Shown here: positions 7,547 to 18,925 of the stretch, piece by piece
Position numbering within the stretch: the first letter of the stretch is position 1
Layout of the letters: every line of letters starts with the position of its first letter
From: Clostridium algifaecis
Lineage (GTDB): Bacteria > Bacillota > Clostridia > Clostridiales > Clostridiaceae
DNA length: 64,000 nt
Reading direction: 5' to 3'
Assembly: GCF_017874415.1 (NCBI RefSeq)
Contig: NZ_JAGGLM010000001.1
Coordinates: 457,598 to 521,597 of the forward strand
Position numbers and translations under genes: made by a program
Notes under the pieces: model-generated
The model's input: the letters and a program-made list of their open reading frames with translations, nothing else
Database searches by the model: none
Told to the model about the DNA's origin: nothing

Positions 7547-8826
7547 TTGAGAATATTAGAAAGAGCTATAAGTATTCCTATTTTAGCATGGTCAAAAGTA
7601 AGTCCGCCTTGAAGATAAGCTATGTAAGGCTCTCTTATAGGGGCATCTGCTGATAATTCTATAGATGAGCCTTGAATGAATGCACCTGCAGCCATAATGA
7701 TCTGGTCTTCATATCCAGGCATATCCCATGGCTCACATTGTACAAATGAATCTACCGGAGATCCCTTTTGAATTCCCTTGCAAAATTTTATAAGTTTGTC
7801 TTTATCATTAAATTTAATTGCCTGTATTATATCACTTCTTTTATCTGTATACTTAGGGAGTACGTTAAAACCGGCAAGTTCCATTATTCTTGAGCAAAGT
7901 AGAGCTCCCTTTAAAGCTTCTATTGCTACATGAGGGGCTAAAAATAATCCTTCGTATAGAAGTCTCATTACTCCAAAAGTAGAGCCGCACTCCCCTCCTA
8001 TACCAGGTACGGTCAATCTGTAAGCAGCTTGAGTAACATATTCTTCTTTTCCTGCTATATATGCACCTGTAGGTGCAATTCCTCCACCGATATTTTTTAT
8101 AAGCGAACCTGCTATTAAATCTGCTCCAACGTCTGTTGGCTCTTTAGTATCTATAAATTCACCATAGCAGTTGTCTACAAAACATATTAAATCAGAATTT
8201 ATATTTTTTACAAAGTCTATGATTTCCTTTATTTCAGATATTAAAAGTGCCTTTCTCCATCCGTATCCTGTAGATCGTTGTATATGTACCAGCTTTATCG
8301 ATTTGTTATTCTTTATATGTGTTTCTATAGAATCAAAATCTATTTTGCCGTTTTCTTTTAAGTCAATTTGTTCATAGTTGACCCCATATTCTTTAAGTGA
8401 GCCTATTTTTTTATTATTATCTGTTCCTATTATTCCATGCAAGGTATCATAGGGTTCACCGCATACGGACAGCATGGTATCTCCTGGCCTTAAGTTTCCA
8501 AATAATGCGCAGCCAAGGGCATGGGTTCCATTTACAAAATGCGGTCTTACAAGAGCACTTTCACAATTAAATACATCTGCATATACTTTATCCAGTGAAT
8601 CCCTTCCTATATCATCATATCCATACCCTGATGAATTTGTAAAATGAGATTCGCTTATTCTCTCTTTTTGCATGGCATTAAGCACTTTTAACTGATTATA
8701 TTCTCTTATTTCATCATAGTATTCAAATTCTTTTTTTACATCATTTAGTGCCCTTTCATATAAATCTATAACTTCATTGCTTATTTTATATGTTTTTTCG
8801 AGCTTTTCTTTAGTTATTTCTAGCAA
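7543..8826 (-). CDS. Methionine gamma-lyase family protein (PLP enzyme, 'aluminium resistance' type)
   Basis: 427-aa PLP-dependent enzyme of the family named for methionine gamma-lyase and earlier called aluminium resistance protein. The PLP-binding region is visible as [11 protein letters not shown] (Asp that contacts the pyridine ring) and [20 protein letters not shown], whose Lys is the expected Schiff-base residue. The fold is the Cys/Met-metabolism type I aminotransferase class; the actual substrate of this clostridial branch has not been firmly shown. It starts at TTG (8826), supported by GGGAGG eight bases upstream. It is the last gene downstream of miaB-mutS-mutL-miaA-hfq, but a terminator-like hairpin after hfq suggests partial independence. 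Confidence 0.88.
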   Translation of the reverse strand: MLEITKEKLEKTYKISNEVIDLYERALNDVKKEFEYYDEIREYNQLKVLNAMQKERISESHFTNSSGYGYDDIGRDSLDKVYADVFNCESALVRPHFVNGTHALGCALFGNLRPGDTMLSVCGEPYDTLHGIIGTDNNKKIGSLKEYGVNYEQIDLKENGKIDFDSIETHIKNNKSIKLVHIQRSTGYGWRKALLISEIKEIIDFVKNINSDLICFVDNCYGEFIDTKEPTDVGADLIAGSLIKNIGGGIAPTGAYIAGKEEYVTQAAYRLTVPGIGGECGSTFGVMRLLYEGLFLAPHVAIEALKGALLCSRIMELAGFNVLPKYTDKRSDIIQAIKFNDKDKLIKFCKGIQKGSPVDSFVQCEPWDMPGYEDQIIMAAGAFIQGSSIELSADAPIREPYIAYLQGGLTFDHAKIGILIALSNILN

Positions 8827-8875
8827 GATTATTTCCTCCCTGTAGTTTTAAAACTTATATAATTATATAATCAAG

Positions 8876-8903
8876 AAAAGGAACAGGCAAAAGCCTATCC
8901 CCA
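8876..8903 (-). terminator. Terminator downstream of hfq
   Basis: On the minus strand GGGATAGGC pairs fully (with two G-U pairs) with GCCTGTTCC around a TTTT loop, followed by TTTTCTT. It lies directly after hfq and before the methionine gamma-lyase-family gene. Confidence 0.75.
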
Positions 8904-8906
8904 TTT

Positions 8907-9149
8907 CTATAATTCACTTTCCTGTAAATTATTAAATAAAATTGGCTTTGAAGGCGTAATAGTAGAAATTGCGTGTTTATATATCATCATTTGTTTACCA
9001 TCAGCATCTAACACAACCGTGAAGTTGTCAAATCCTTTTACATTTCCTTTAATTTGAAAGCCATTTGTTAAGTACAGGGTAACAAGTGTTTTATTTTTCC
9101 TCGCACCATTTAAAAATATGTCCTGCAAATTATTAATTGTTTTACTCAT
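8907..9149 (-). CDS. hfq: RNA chaperone Hfq
   Basis: 80-aa Sm-like RNA chaperone that forms a hexameric ring and helps small RNAs meet mRNA targets. The Sm1 motif is seen in [25 protein letters not shown] and the Sm2 motif in YKHAISTI, where the usual His of YKHAIS is kept. Length is typical for Firmicutes, with a very short C-terminal tail. GGAGGGTG lies before the ATG. It follows miaA by about 110 bp, the same order as in many bacteria. Confidence 0.96.
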   Translation of the reverse strand: MSKTINNLQDIFLNGARKNKTLVTLYLTNGFQIKGNVKGFDNFTVVLDADGKQMMIYKHAISTITPSKPILFNNLQESEL

Positions 9150-9258
9150 ACCTTTTTCACCCTCCGTAACTTATATTTTATATACTATATAAATTTTTTA
9201 CAATATATTAATACATATTCAAAAACTATTTTTTATCATAATTACATTATACCAGTAT

Positions 9259-10206
9259 TTAACTTTTAAACAAGTTTTTCATAGAATAAAATCTATCAAC
9301 TATATAATCTGCTACAGCATCATCATTTTTAAAATTATCTTTGTTAACCCAATTTACTCTAATATCTTTTCTAAACCAGGTCAACTGTCTTTTAGCATAG
9401 TGTCTGCTCCCCTTTTTAATTATATCTATAGCATCATTCATTGATATATATCCATCTAAATAACTCAAGATCTCTTTATATCCTATACCTTTCATAGATT
9501 GCATGGATGAATTATATCCCATAGACTTTAGTTTTACTACTTCATCTATAAGACCATTTGAAATCATAATGTCAACTCTCATGTTTATTCTATCATATAA
9601 TTTTTCCCTATCCATATTAAGTACAAAATAGTATATATTATATGGTATATCATATATATTGTTTTCTTTATTGAATTGACCTATTGTCTTTCCTGTAAGT
9701 TTATAAACCTCCAGTGCACGTATAACTCTTTTTAAATCATTGGGGTATAGCTTTTCATAAGACTTTATATCTACTTCTTTTAAAAGATCATGTACATATT
9801 CCCGACCTTTTTTAACGGCTGCATTTTGAAGATAAGTTCTATAATTCTTGTCCACACATGCCTCAGTAAAGCTGTAATTAAATATAAGAGAATTTATATA
9901 AAGACCTGTACCTCCTACAACCATAGGGAGCTTTTGTTTTTTTACTATTTCATCTATATAATGCTGTGCCATGTTTTTATATCTCATTACATTAAAACTT
10001 TCTGAAGGTTCAACTATGTCTATCATGTAATGTTTAACTCCACACATTTCCTCTCTCGTCACTTTTGCAGAACCTATATCCATATGTTTATATATCTGCA
10101 TTGAATCTGCAGATACTATTTCACCATTTAATTTCTTTGCAAGTTTTATAGATATATCGGTTTTTCCTACAGCTGTAGGACCTGCAAGTATAAATAAATC
10201 TTTCAT
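9259..10206 (-). CDS. miaA: tRNA dimethylallyltransferase MiaA
   Basis: 315-aa enzyme that transfers a dimethylallyl group to N6 of A37 in tRNAs reading UNN codons; MiaB, encoded upstream in the same cluster, then methylthiolates that base. The P-loop [13 protein letters not shown] lies near the N-terminus, followed by [17 protein letters not shown] (prenyl and tRNA contact) and the RQLTWFRKD motif near the C-terminus. The ATG at 10206 was chosen since GGAGG lies 5 nt upstream; an earlier TTG at 10218 overlaps that site. It follows mutL by 18 bp, so the two are probably co-transcribed. Confidence 0.96.
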   Translation of the reverse strand: MKDLFILAGPTAVGKTDISIKLAKKLNGEIVSADSMQIYKHMDIGSAKVTREEMCGVKHYMIDIVEPSESFNVMRYKNMAQHYIDEIVKKQKLPMVVGGTGLYINSLIFNYSFTEACVDKNYRTYLQNAAVKKGREYVHDLLKEVDIKSYEKLYPNDLKRVIRALEVYKLTGKTIGQFNKENNIYDIPYNIYYFVLNMDREKLYDRINMRVDIMISNGLIDEVVKLKSMGYNSSMQSMKGIGYKEILSYLDGYISMNDAIDIIKKGSRHYAKRQLTWFRKDIRVNWVNKDNFKNDDAVADYIVDRFYSMKNLFKS

Positions 10207-10224
10207 ATAAACCTCCAAGTTTTA

Positions 10225-12051
10225 TCATTGTATCCTTTTAAATTTTTTTTCTAAATCTGTAAGTGTAAATTTTAATATAGTAGGTCTTCCGTGTGGACAA
10301 TTAAATGGATCATCAATAAATCTCAGTTCTTCAATTAAATTATGCATTTCAATCCTGGATAGAGGATGATTTGCCTTTATAGCAGCTTTACATGCCCTGG
10401 TTGCTATAAGGTGATATTTTACTTCAGTAGTTTTTCCAGAGCCCATATTTTTTAAATTGTCCAATATATCGGTAAATAAATTTTTTATATCTGGTTTTCC
10501 GAATATTACAGGAACTTCCCGTATACTTATTGTATTATCTCCAAATAATTCTATTTTAAAACCTGTTCTTTTAAATAAATCCTGATTTTCCATATAACAG
10601 GAATAATCATAATTTGTGAGTTCAATAACTACAGGTGATATCAACAATTGGGATATTACATTGCCCTTCTGTATGTCTTTTTTATATTTCTCAAATAAAA
10701 TTTTTTCATGAGCTGCATGTTGATCTATAATATATAAATTATTGAGTGCTTCCCCTAATATATAAGTGTTATTAAATTGTCCAATTATATTGAGCGGAGG
10801 AAATTTGGCCTCATTTATAACTTCTTTATCATAATCATCTTTATCATAAATTTTTTTATTTAGCTTTTTGTTGCTTTTATAGTCATTTTCAATTGGTTCC
10901 GATATACTTGATATAGTGCTTTCATTTATATTAAATTCATCTCTATAAATATTTTTTTTATCCATTGAATGCAAGTCAATTGGAATCTGTACAGTATCTT
11001 TTTGAATTTTAGATTCTGAAATTTTATCATAATCTTCAGTGTCTATTGAAAAGGAATTTTTCAGGCTTTCTCTAAGTGCATCATGTACAGAATCAAATAC
11101 AACCTTGAATATCATCCTTGAGTCACTAAATTTTATTTCTAATTTAGAAGGATGAACATTTACATCTATAAATTCAGGAAATATATCAATAAAAAGTATA
11201 AAAAAAGGGAACTTATTTATAGTCAAAAAAGACTTGAAAGCTTTTTCTACAGCTGTAGTTATAGATTTATCCTTTATATATCTTTTATTGACAAAAATAC
11301 TTTGAGCGGTTCTGCTACCCCTGCTGATTTCCGAATTTCCTATATATCCATAAACTGAAATTATATCTTCATGTTTTTCTATGGGAATTATATTTTCATA
11401 TACATTTTTACCATAAATACATCGTATTACATCTTTAAGTTCACCTGTGCCAAACGTTGTAGTGGATTTTTTACCATTATTAAAGAACTTGAAAGAAATT
11501 TCGGAATTTGCTATTGCAAGCCTTGTTATTATATCCGATATATATGCAGTTTCTCTGCTTTTAGATTTCAAAAATTTCTTTCTTGCAGGTACATTAAAAA
11601 ATAAATCTTCTACTTCAACCGTAGTTCCTTCGTTGCAGGCACTATCTTTAATATTTTCAAGTTTACCACCTGTTATAGATATTTCTTTTCCGCATATTGC
11701 CTGTTTTATTTTACTTTTAAGAGTAACTTTTGAGACAGATGCTATACTTGCAAGAGCCTCACCTCTGAATCCCATAGTATTTATGTGTAATACATCATCT
11801 ATATTTTCTATTTTACTTGTAGAATGCGGCATAAATGCTTTTTTTATATCTTCGGGATGAATTCCGTGTCCATCATCTATTATCCTTATAAGGTTTTCTC
11901 CACCCTCAAGTATTTCTATAGTTATATTTTTAGCACCTGCATCTATACTATTTTCAACTAGTTCTTTTATTACGGACGAAGGTCTTTCAATTACTTCTCC
12001 TGCTGCAATTTTGTTGGTAGTTTTTGTATCCAATAAATTTATTCTCTTCAT
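10225..12051 (-). CDS. mutL: DNA mismatch repair protein MutL
   Basis: 608-aa MutL that links MutS mismatch recognition to strand removal. The GHKL ATPase domain occupies residues 1-330 with [17 protein letters not shown] and [10 protein letters not shown]. After a charged, poorly conserved linker of about 90 residues the C-terminal domain carries the metal-dependent endonuclease motif [12 protein letters not shown], plus a CPHGRPT segment near the end. The motif shows this is the nicking-type MutL of bacteria without MutH. It lies 18 bp after mutS and 18 bp before miaA. Confidence 0.97.
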   Translation of the reverse strand: MKRINLLDTKTTNKIAAGEVIERPSSVIKELVENSIDAGAKNITIEILEGGENLIRIIDDGHGIHPEDIKKAFMPHSTSKIENIDDVLHINTMGFRGEALASIASVSKVTLKSKIKQAICGKEISITGGKLENIKDSACNEGTTVEVEDLFFNVPARKKFLKSKSRETAYISDIITRLAIANSEISFKFFNNGKKSTTTFGTGELKDVIRCIYGKNVYENIIPIEKHEDIISVYGYIGNSEISRGSRTAQSIFVNKRYIKDKSITTAVEKAFKSFLTINKFPFFILFIDIFPEFIDVNVHPSKLEIKFSDSRMIFKVVFDSVHDALRESLKNSFSIDTEDYDKISESKIQKDTVQIPIDLHSMDKKNIYRDEFNINESTISSISEPIENDYKSNKKLNKKIYDKDDYDKEVINEAKFPPLNIIGQFNNTYILGEALNNLYIIDQHAAHEKILFEKYKKDIQKGNVISQLLISPVVIELTNYDYSCYMENQDLFKRTGFKIELFGDNTISIREVPVIFGKPDIKNLFTDILDNLKNMGSGKTTEVKYHLIATRACKAAIKANHPLSRIEMHNLIEELRFIDDPFNCPHGRPTILKFTLTDLEKKFKRIQ

Positions 12052-12069
12052 AGTATATCAATCCCTTAA

Positions 12070-14679
12070 TTACATTGATTTTACTTTATTTATTATATCA
12101 TAGAGTTTATTAAAACCTTCCATTGGAGTCATATTTAATATGTCTATGTTTGATATTTCCTTCAATATGTTTTGCTTTTCTATATCTTTTATATCAAGCT
12201 GTATCATGGGTGCCGTTTCTACTTTAGAAGGTTTAGTTATAGATTCTACATCAACATATTCTGATTTTTGAATTTCAAGACTATTTAATATATCTTTAGC
12301 TCTATTTATTAATTTATCCGGAAGTCCCGCAAGTTTCGCCACTTCAATTCCATAAGACTGATCCGCACCGCCTTTGACAATTTTTCTTAAAAATATGACA
12401 GTACCCTTTACTTCCTTTACAGCTACAGAATAATTTTTAATTCCCTTTATAGTACCTTCAAGTTTAGTAAGTTCGTGATAGTGTGTGGCAAATAAAGTTT
12501 TACACCTTAATTTTTTACTGTTACATATATACTCTATGACAGCCCAGGCTATGCTTAATCCATCATATGTACTGGTACCCCTTCCAACTTCATCTAAGAG
12601 TACGAGACTTTTAGATGTAGCATTTTTTAATATATTTGAAACTTCCCACATTTCAACCATGAAGGTACTTTTTCCTGAAGCCAAATCGTCTGAGGCACCT
12701 ATTCTTGTAAATATCTTATCACAAATTGAAATGTTAGCACTACTTGCAGGTACAAAACTTCCTATTTGAGCCATAATAACAATTAAAGCTATCTGTCTCA
12801 TATAAGTAGATTTACCAGCCATATTTGGTCCTGTTATGAGTATCATCTGATTTTCTTTAGTATCCATATATGTATTATTGGATACAAAGCTTTCTTTTTT
12901 AATCATTTTTTCAACTACAGGATGTCTTCCTGATTTAATTGAAATTTCATCTGAAGAAGTTATTTCTGGTTTGCAATAGTTATTTTCCAAGGCTGCAGTG
13001 GCAAGGGAACTTAAACAGTCAAGCTCGGATATTATTTTTGCAGTATTTTGCATCCTGTTTACGTGCAGTTCTATCTTTTCTCTAACTTTTACAAATACAG
13101 CATATTCTAAATTTATTAGTTTATCCTCTGCTTTTAATATTTTATCTTCCATTTCTTTAAGCTCTGGAGTTATATATCTCTCTGCATTTGTTAGAGTTTG
13201 TTTCCTTATATATCTACCTTCTGGTACAAGGTTCAGATTACTTTTTGTGATTTCTATGTAGTATCCAAAAACTTTATTATATCCTATTTTAAGTGATTTT
13301 ATTCCAGTTTGTTCCCTCTCATTGTTTTCAAGAGCGGCTATCCAATTTTTACCGTTTGTTTTAATATCCTTAAGTTCATCTATTTCACTGTCGTATCCTT
13401 TTTTTATTATATTTCCTTCTTTTACCGATATTGCAGGTTCTTCTAATATAGCTGTATCTAAAAGTTTGTATATGTCTCTTAGTTCATCTAAGTTTTTGTA
13501 CAGTTCCACTAATAGTTCACTATTAAAATTTGATATTATTGATTTTATAGAAGGTATTTTTTCTATAGAATTTTTAAGAGAAATCAGTTCTTTGGCATTT
13601 ACGCTTTTCGAAGATATTTTCCCAACTAATCTCTCTATATCATATATATTTTTAAGTGCATCCTTCAGGTCTTCGTGTTTTGATATATTATTTAAAAGTT
13701 CCTCTACAGCATCTAGTCTTCTGACTATCATTTTTTTATTTATAAGAGGCTGTTCCACCCATCGTCTTAACTGCCGTGCTCCCATAGCAGTATTAGTCTT
13801 ATCAATTACCCAGAGAAGAGAGGCTTTCTTTCCCTTTTCTCTTAGATTCTCCGTAAGTTCAAGATTTGCCCTTGAATTTGCATCTATGGATAGATAATCT
13901 ACTATACTGTAATAGTCGATTTTATTTATATGTGAAAGTGAAGTTTTTTGAGTCTCTATTATATATTTTAAAAGTGAACCACAGCATTTTATAATAGTGT
14001 CATTATAATTTTCAATATTTAAATCTTTGAATTGTTCTTTTAAAATTGGTATTGTATTTTCTTCTAAATAATAATCTTTATTTAGTATGCTAAAAGAGCC
14101 TTTAAAAATTTCACTTATGCTATCTTGTATTTTTATATCGATGTTATTTTGAATTAGCATTTCTTTAGGATTATATTTTGAAATTTCGTCTAAAATAGCA
14201 GCTGCATTAAGCGAAGCGTCTGTACAATTAAATTCTCCTGTTGATACGTCTGAAAAACAAAGTGAAAAAGAATTACTTTCATTATCTATGTAAAGGCTTC
14301 CTATATAATTGTTTTTGTTTTCATCTAAAAATGAAGAATTTGTATATGTACCTGGAGTTATTACTTTTATAATTCCTCTTTTAACTATGCCTTTGGCTAG
14401 TGCAGGATCTTCAAGCTGTTCACATATAGCTATCTTATGTCCCTTGCTTATTAATTTCCCTATATATGTATTCGCAGCATGGTATGGTATTCCACACATA
14501 GGAGCTCTTTCCTCAAGTCCGCAATCTTTTCCCGTAAGCACTAATTCCAATTCTTTTGAAGCTAATTTTGCATCTTCAAAGAACATTTCGTAGAAATCAC
14601 CTACTCTAAAAAACAATATACAATCTTTATAACTTTCTTTTACTTCAAAGTATTGCTGCATCATAGGAGTTAATGCCAT
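12070..14679 (-). CDS. mutS: DNA mismatch repair protein MutS
   Basis: 869-aa mismatch-binding ATPase. The N-terminal mismatch-recognition domain starts at once ([11 protein letters not shown]) with the Phe-x-Glu wedge in [15 protein letters not shown]. The Walker A motif [13 protein letters not shown] lies near residue 615, followed by the [14 protein letters not shown]alker B region and THYHEL. The C-terminal tail contains the dimer helix-turn-helix. Length is normal for MutS1. It stands 18 bp ahead of mutL, forming the usual mutS-mutL pair, and about 80 bp after miaB with a hairpin between. Confidence 0.97.
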   Translation of the reverse strand: MALTPMMQQYFEVKESYKDCILFFRVGDFYEMFFEDAKLASKELELVLTGKDCGLEERAPMCGIPYHAANTYIGKLISKGHKIAICEQLEDPALAKGIVKRGIIKVITPGTYTNSSFLDENKNNYIGSLYIDNESNSFSLCFSDVSTGEFNCTDASLNAAAILDEISKYNPKEMLIQNNIDIKIQDSISEIFKGSFSILNKDYYLEENTIPILKEQFKDLNIENYNDTIIKCCGSLLKYIIETQKTSLSHINKIDYYSIVDYLSIDANSRANLELTENLREKGKKASLLWVIDKTNTAMGARQLRRWVEQPLINKKMIVRRLDAVEELLNNISKHEDLKDALKNIYDIERLVGKISSKSVNAKELISLKNSIEKIPSIKSIISNFNSELLVELYKNLDELRDIYKLLDTAILEEPAISVKEGNIIKKGYDSEIDELKDIKTNGKNWIAALENNEREQTGIKSLKIGYNKVFGYYIEITKSNLNLVPEGRYIRKQTLTNAERYITPELKEMEDKILKAEDKLINLEYAVFVKVREKIELHVNRMQNTAKIISELDCLSSLATAALENNYCKPEITSSDEISIKSGRHPVVEKMIKKESFVSNNTYMDTKENQMILITGPNMAGKSTYMRQIALIVIMAQIGSFVPASSANISICDKIFTRIGASDDLASGKSTFMVEMWEVSNILKNATSKSLVLLDEVGRGTSTYDGLSIAWAVIEYICNSKKLRCKTLFATHYHELTKLEGTIKGIKNYSVAVKEVKGTVIFLRKIVKGGADQSYGIEVAKLAGLPDKLINRAKDILNSLEIQKSEYVDVESITKPSKVETAPMIQLDIKDIEKQNILKEISNIDILNMTPMEGFNKLYDIINKVKSM

Positions 14680-14719
14680 TTTTAGTCCTCCTTATAGCTT
14701 TTAATTTTCATAACATAAA

Positions 14720-14738
14720 AAGCTCTCAAAAAAGAGCT
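14720..14738 (-). terminator. Weak terminator/attenuator between miaB and mutS
   Basis: AGCTCT / AGAGCT hairpin; on the minus strand the loop is T-rich and the stem is followed by TTTTTATG. The short stem suggests only partial termination after miaB, leaving mutS read-through. Confidence 0.5.
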
Positions 14739-14758
14739 ATTTATAATAGTGAATATTT

Positions 14759-16102
14759 TTATTTTACTTCTTCTCCATAAAGCGAGAATGAATTTGCTTT
14801 TATTATATGAACTTTAACCAATTTTCCTATATCTTCAGAGTTTCCTAAAAAGTTAACCAACTTTCCACTTCTCGTTCTTCCCATAAGTTTGGACTCATCA
14901 TTTTTACTTGTACCTTCTACCAGTATTTCCTCTATTCTTCCTTCATAAAGCTTATTCTTTTTAGCGGAAGATTCATTTATTACTTCAACCAATCTATTGA
15001 ATCTCTCATGTTTTACATCATCTGGAATCTGATCTTTCATTTCATCTGCCGGGGTACCTTTCCTTTTAGAAAATATAAACGTAAAGGCAGAATCATATTG
15101 AACTTTTTTAGCTACATCTAAAGTATCCTGGAAATCATCTTCTGTTTCTCCTGGAAATCCTACTATTATATCTGTAGTTATAGCAGCATCTGGTATTTTG
15201 TCTTTAATTTTATCTACAAGTGCAAGATATTTTTCCTTTGAATAGTTTCTATTCATTTTCTTTAAAAGCCTTGTAGAACCTGATTGTATAGGAAGATGAA
15301 CCTGCTCACATAACTTATCACATTCAGCTATGGCATCTATTACATCATCAGTAAAATCTTTAGGATGAGGTGTCATAAATCTGAGTCTATCAAGTCCACT
15401 TACATTATTTATTCTTTTTAAAAGATTTGCAAAAGTAACTTTTGGTTTTAGATCTTTTCCATATGAGTTAACATTCTGCCCAAGCAGTGTTATTTCTTTA
15501 TACCCTTTTTTTACAAGATCTTTAATTTCTTTTTCAATACTTTCAGGACTTCTGCTTCTCTCTCTTCCTCTAACATATGGAACTATGCAGTAGGAACAAA
15601 AGTTATTACAGCCATACATTATAGTTACAAAGGCTTTAATACTGCTTTCCCTATCTATAGGAACACCTTCTACTATACCATCTTCTTTTTGCTGTATTTC
15701 AATTATGGATTTTCCATCTTGCATTACTCTATTTAAATATTCTGGAAATTTATATGCATTATGAGTTCCAAATATTATATCAACAAATGGAAATCTTTTT
15801 ATTATATCCTGTGCCATATTATCCTGCTGCATCATACAGCCGCATATGGCTATTATAAGTTCAGGCTTTTTCTCTTTTAATTTTCTAAGCATACCAAGGT
15901 TGCCATATACTTTTAATTCTGCATTCTCTCGAACACAGCATGTGTTGAAGATTATTATATCTGCAGAAGTTTTTTCAGAAGTTTTCTGGTATCCAATATT
16001 TTTTAGCATACCGGATAATTTTTCTGAATCTTCTTCATTCATCTGGCATCCCCAAGTTTCAATAAAAAATTTTTTCGTTTTTATATTATCTTGTTTATTC
16101 AT
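14759..16102 (-). CDS. miaB: tRNA (ms2i6A37) methylthiotransferase MiaB
   Basis: 447-aa radical-SAM enzyme that adds a methylthio group to i6A37 of tRNA, acting after MiaA. The N-terminal UPF0004 domain has its three cluster cysteines in [19 protein letters not shown] and ICGCMMQQ. The radical-SAM cysteines are in [12 protein letters not shown]-terminal TRAM domain (about 380-440) is visible as [11 protein letters not shown] and [10 protein letters not shown]. Length is normal. It is the first gene of the miaB-mutS-mutL-miaA-hfq run on the minus strand. Confidence 0.96.
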   Translation of the reverse strand: MNKQDNIKTKKFFIETWGCQMNEEDSEKLSGMLKNIGYQKTSEKTSADIIIFNTCCVRENAELKVYGNLGMLRKLKEKKPELIIAICGCMMQQDNMAQDIIKRFPFVDIIFGTHNAYKFPEYLNRVMQDGKSIIEIQQKEDGIVEGVPIDRESSIKAFVTIMYGCNNFCSYCIVPYVRGRERSRSPESIEKEIKDLVKKGYKEITLLGQNVNSYGKDLKPKVTFANLLKRINNVSGLDRLRFMTPHPKDFTDDVIDAIAECDKLCEQVHLPIQSGSTRLLKKMNRNYSKEKYLALVDKIKDKIPDAAITTDIIVGFPGETEDDFQDTLDVAKKVQYDSAFTFIFSKRKGTPADEMKDQIPDDVKHERFNRLVEVINESSAKKNKLYEGRIEEILVEGTSKNDESKLMGRTRSGKLVNFLGNSEDIGKLVKVHIIKANSFSLYGEEVK

Positions 16103-16348
16103 GTTTATTCTCCAATTCCTGTTCTTTTTCCTATATTATTATATCCTTAATAACTATTTGTGTAAATATATTGTGCTTTTATAATTTTTATTTTTATTTT
16201 TGTTTACTTTGTTTTTTAATTAACATAATATTTGATATGTATATAATATTTTTAAAAAAATCATAAAATAAAAATAAAGAATTCTGCATAAATATTTGAG
16301 TTTTTTGCCAAAGTATATCTAAATGATATACGCACTTAGGAGGATTGT

Positions 16349-16579
16349 ATGATGAAAAATTCAAAAATTGTTAAGATAAAAAAAGACAAAGATGGTAAAA
16401 TTAAAGATGTATTACTTGAAAATGGAGAAACTCTTCCATTAAATCACGCTATAATGATGGCAAAGGAACATATAATCGATGGAGTTGGTGTTGTTAAAGG
16501 TAAAGATGGAAGCGAATATTTACTAACTGATCCTAATGTTATGAATGTTAAGAACTTAAATGATTTGCCAAAATTTTAA
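16349..16579 (+). CDS. DUF3892 domain protein (76 aa)
   Basis: 76-aa protein of the DUF3892 type: IVKIKKDKDGKIKDVLLENGE near the start reads as a beta hairpin, followed by HAIMMAKEHIIDGVGVVKGKDG and a closing DPN segment. Function unknown; such proteins are common in Firmicutes and often occur in several copies. AGGAGG lies 6 nt ahead of the ATG. A broken second copy of its 5' end is found at 27541-27592. The gene is followed by a repeated hairpin (16601-16644). Confidence 0.8.
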   Translation: MMKNSKIVKIKKDKDGKIKDVLLENGETLPLNHAIMMAKEHIIDGVGVVKGKDGSEYLLTDPNVMNVKNLNDLPKF

Positions 16580-16600
16580 TTTTTAAAGTAAATAAAAAAA

Positions 16601-16644
16601 GTCTATGTCTCAATATGATTTTTCAGCCATTCTGGGACATAGGC
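16601..16644. repeat. Dispersed hairpin repeat, copy A
   Basis: Imperfect hairpin with 12-bp arms (16601-16612 with 16633-16644, counting G-U pairs), core CTATGTCTC and GGGACATAG. The loop contains GATTTTTCAGCCATTCTG. A related element with both arms and loop conserved occurs at 29215-29258. Each lies between convergent genes, so a bidirectional transcription-end function is likely. Confidence 0.65.
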
Positions 16645-16662
16645 TAATTGTATTTTTCTTGA

Positions 16663-17190
16663 TTATGAACTAGCATACTTTTCATATAATTTTTTAAATA
16701 ATTTAATATGAAGTTCTTCATCAAGAATTATTCTTTCGAGAAGTCGTTTTATATATTTATCTTGTATTAATGTTATATGATACCTATAGTTTTCTATTGC
16801 TTTTTTTTCTGATTGAATATCTTCCATAAGCATTTCTCTTATAAATACAGTAAAATTTATATATCGAGGAGTCCAAAATCTTCCTGGTGGGCATGCATTA
16901 TCAATATAAATAGGTTTAATTCCAAGCAATTTGATAGTTTTTCCTAATAGCTCTAGATGTCTCATCTCTGCAATTGATACTCCACCTATAAGTTTTGCAT
17001 AATCATCATATTGACCATCACTAACAAAATGCTGATATACATATAAACTAACTGCTGTAAATTCACTAACGCTTCCAGCATAATCTTTAAGAAGAATATT
17101 AGCATACTGTATATTTGGTTTTTCTACTATTGGTTCTGGATAAGGTAAATTTACAATATATTTTGTATGCTTTGATACATCACCTGGCAT
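16663..17190 (-). CDS. Ferritin-like diiron protein (rubrerythrin/bacterioferritin-related)
   Basis: 175-aa protein predicted to be a four-helix bundle. The diiron ligand pattern is complete: Glu in SVSEFTAVSLY (helix 1), Glu-x-x-His in AEMRHLELLGK (helix 2), Glu in EDIQSEKKAIENY (helix 3) and Glu-x-x-His in DEELHIKLFKKL (helix 4). There is no rubredoxin domain, so it is not a classical rubrerythrin. A region INACPPGRFWTPRY between helices 2 and 3 is unusual and aromatic. Such proteins in clostridia are linked to oxygen or peroxide handling or to manganese catalase-like spore proteins; which applies is unknown. It is divergent from the spore germination operon, which may mean a shared control region. 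Confidence 0.75.
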   Translation of the reverse strand: MPGDVSKHTKYIVNLPYPEPIVEKPNIQYANILLKDYAGSVSEFTAVSLYVYQHFVSDGQYDDYAKLIGGVSIAEMRHLELLGKTIKLLGIKPIYIDNACPPGRFWTPRYINFTVFIREMLMEDIQSEKKAIENYRYHITLIQDKYIKRLLERIILDEELHIKLFKKLYEKYASS

Positions 17191-17344
17191 ACTTTCCTCC
17201 TAATAATTAAATACAATATATTTTATGTTCTCATAATAAAAATATTACATTTAAAATTAAACAAATATTCCGCTTTAGTTTACATGTATATAAACAAGTT
17301 TATCGGGAAAAATATTTTTAATAATTATATGTATGGAGGAATTT

Positions 17345-18871
17345 ATGACTTTTTTCAATGACAGTAATTTTAAAGAATATTATTCAGAATCAAAATTAAA
17401 AAAAATGAAATTATATAATTCTTTAGATAAAAATATAACTTTATTCAAAAAAATTTTTGGTGATAACTCTGATTTAGTAATTAGAAATTTTTCATTAGGA
17501 AGATCTGATATAATTTCTGCTGCAATTTTTTATTTTGATAACCTTACAAGTGCTGATCATATAGATTCAAATATTCTACAGCCTTTATTAAATGATTCAT
17601 ATGCTGCTGGACTACATACCGGATATGAAGTAGTAAAAGCTATTCGGCTAGGAAATATTATTACTCGTGCACAAATTAAATTAAGTCAAAACGTAAAAGA
17701 ATTGATTGATGGACTTGTCTCCGGAGGCGTACTTCTTTTTATAGATGGATTAAATGAGATTTATATAATAACTACAAAGGTTTCTAATTATAGACCTTTA
17801 TCAGAGGCTGAAGTTGAAAATGTGGTAAGAGGCCCTAGAGATTCTTTTAATGAGGTGTTAAGTATAAACATAGGACTTATAAGAAAAAGAATTCACAATC
17901 CAAATTTAATCTTTCAATCTACAAAAGTTGGAAAAATAACTAAAACCGCTGTATGTATAGGATACATAAAAGGTATTTGTTCACCTAAGCTCATAGATAA
18001 AGTGCGTTCAAGAATTAGTAAAATAGATACGGATGTCGTTCTTTCAGATAGTTATATAGAGGAATTTATCAATGATAAACCTTTCTCTATATTTCCCCAA
18101 ATGCGTAATACCGAAAGACCTGATGTTGCAGCTGCTGCCTTACTTGAAGGAAGAGTAGTTATAATTGTTGATAATACACCTGTAGTTTTAATTGCTCCCG
18201 GTGAATTTTGCTCACTTATGCAATCTGCTGAAGATTACTATAATAGGTATGTTTTTTCAACCTTAGTAAGAATATTAAGATATTTTGCACTTATTATAGC
18301 TCTTATTCTTCCTTCACTTTATATAGCTATCGTAAATTTTCATCAAGAACTGATACCAACTAAACTCTTGGAAGGTATTATAGCAGCCCGTTCTGGAGTG
18401 CCTCTTCCAAACTTTGCAGAAGCTTTTCTCATGGAAATTACATTTGAAATTTTGCGTGAAGCTGGAGTTCGTCTTCCAAGACCTGTAGGTCCGGCTGTTA
18501 GTATTGTCGGCGCTCTTGTTATAGGTCAAGCAGCAGTGCAAGCTTCAATAGTTTCTCCTCTTATGGTTATAATAGTAGCTTTAACTGGTATTGCCACATT
18601 TAGCATACCACAATATAATATATCTCTTCCAATAAGAGTACTTAGATTTTTTTTAATGATTTTATCTTCTATTATTGGTATTTGCGGTTTAGCTATTGGA
18701 TTGTCATTTATATTAATTCATATGTGTTCTATACGAAGCTTTGGTACCCCATATCTTACTCCATTAGCTCCCTTTAAATATAATGATTTAAAAGATACTA
18801 TTGTACGTAGTCCTCTTAACGTATTTAAAAAGAATAATTCTAAAATCATTCATAATAAAAAAACTATGTAA
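17345..18871 (+). CDS. gerKA: Spore germinant receptor subunit A (GerA/GerKA family)
   Basis: 508-aa A subunit of a Ger-type nutrient receptor in the spore inner membrane. The hydrophilic N-terminal half (about 1-300) has the family segments DGLVSGGVLLFIDG, RGPRDSFNEVL and a central motif RPDVAAAALLEGRV; the C-terminal part has about five membrane helices starting near residue 312, with REAGVRLPRPVGPAVSIVG between them. The ATG at 17345 is preferred because GGAGG lies 5 nt upstream; an earlier ATG at 17333 overlaps it. It opens a cluster in the order A-C-small-B. The exact germinant and the assignment to gerK rather than another ger operon are inferred. Confidence 0.9.
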   Translation: MTFFNDSNFKEYYSESKLKKMKLYNSLDKNITLFKKIFGDNSDLVIRNFSLGRSDIISAAIFYFDNLTSADHIDSNILQPLLNDSYAAGLHTGYEVVKAIRLGNIITRAQIKLSQNVKELIDGLVSGGVLLFIDGLNEIYIITTKVSNYRPLSEAEVENVVRGPRDSFNEVLSINIGLIRKRIHNPNLIFQSTKVGKITKTAVCIGYIKGICSPKLIDKVRSRISKIDTDVVLSDSYIEEFINDKPFSIFPQMRNTERPDVAAAALLEGRVVIIVDNTPVVLIAPGEFCSLMQSAEDYYNRYVFSTLVRILRYFALIIALILPSLYIAIVNFHQELIPTKLLEGIIAARSGVPLPNFAEAFLMEITFEILREAGVRLPRPVGPAVSIVGALVIGQAAVQASIVSPLMVIIVALTGIATFSIPQYNISLPIRVLRFFLMILSSIIGICGLAIGLSFILIHMCSIRSFGTPYLTPLAPFKYNDLKDTIVRSPLNVFKKNNSKIIHNKKTM

Positions 18872-18925
18872 GCTAAAGCAAAACTAAATTTTCACTAAAC
18901 AAATACAAACAAAGGGTGATATCTT

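Noticed and set aside
11447..11860. Long plus-strand frame (137 codons) opposite mutL
   Set aside because: It lies fully within the conserved ATPase part of mutL, has no ribosome site and reads hydrophobic, low-complexity protein; it is a mirror of mutL codon use.
13322..13897. Plus-strand frame of 191 codons opposite mutS
   Set aside because: Fully inside mutS, Ser/Phe/Leu-rich without a family pattern; shadow frame.
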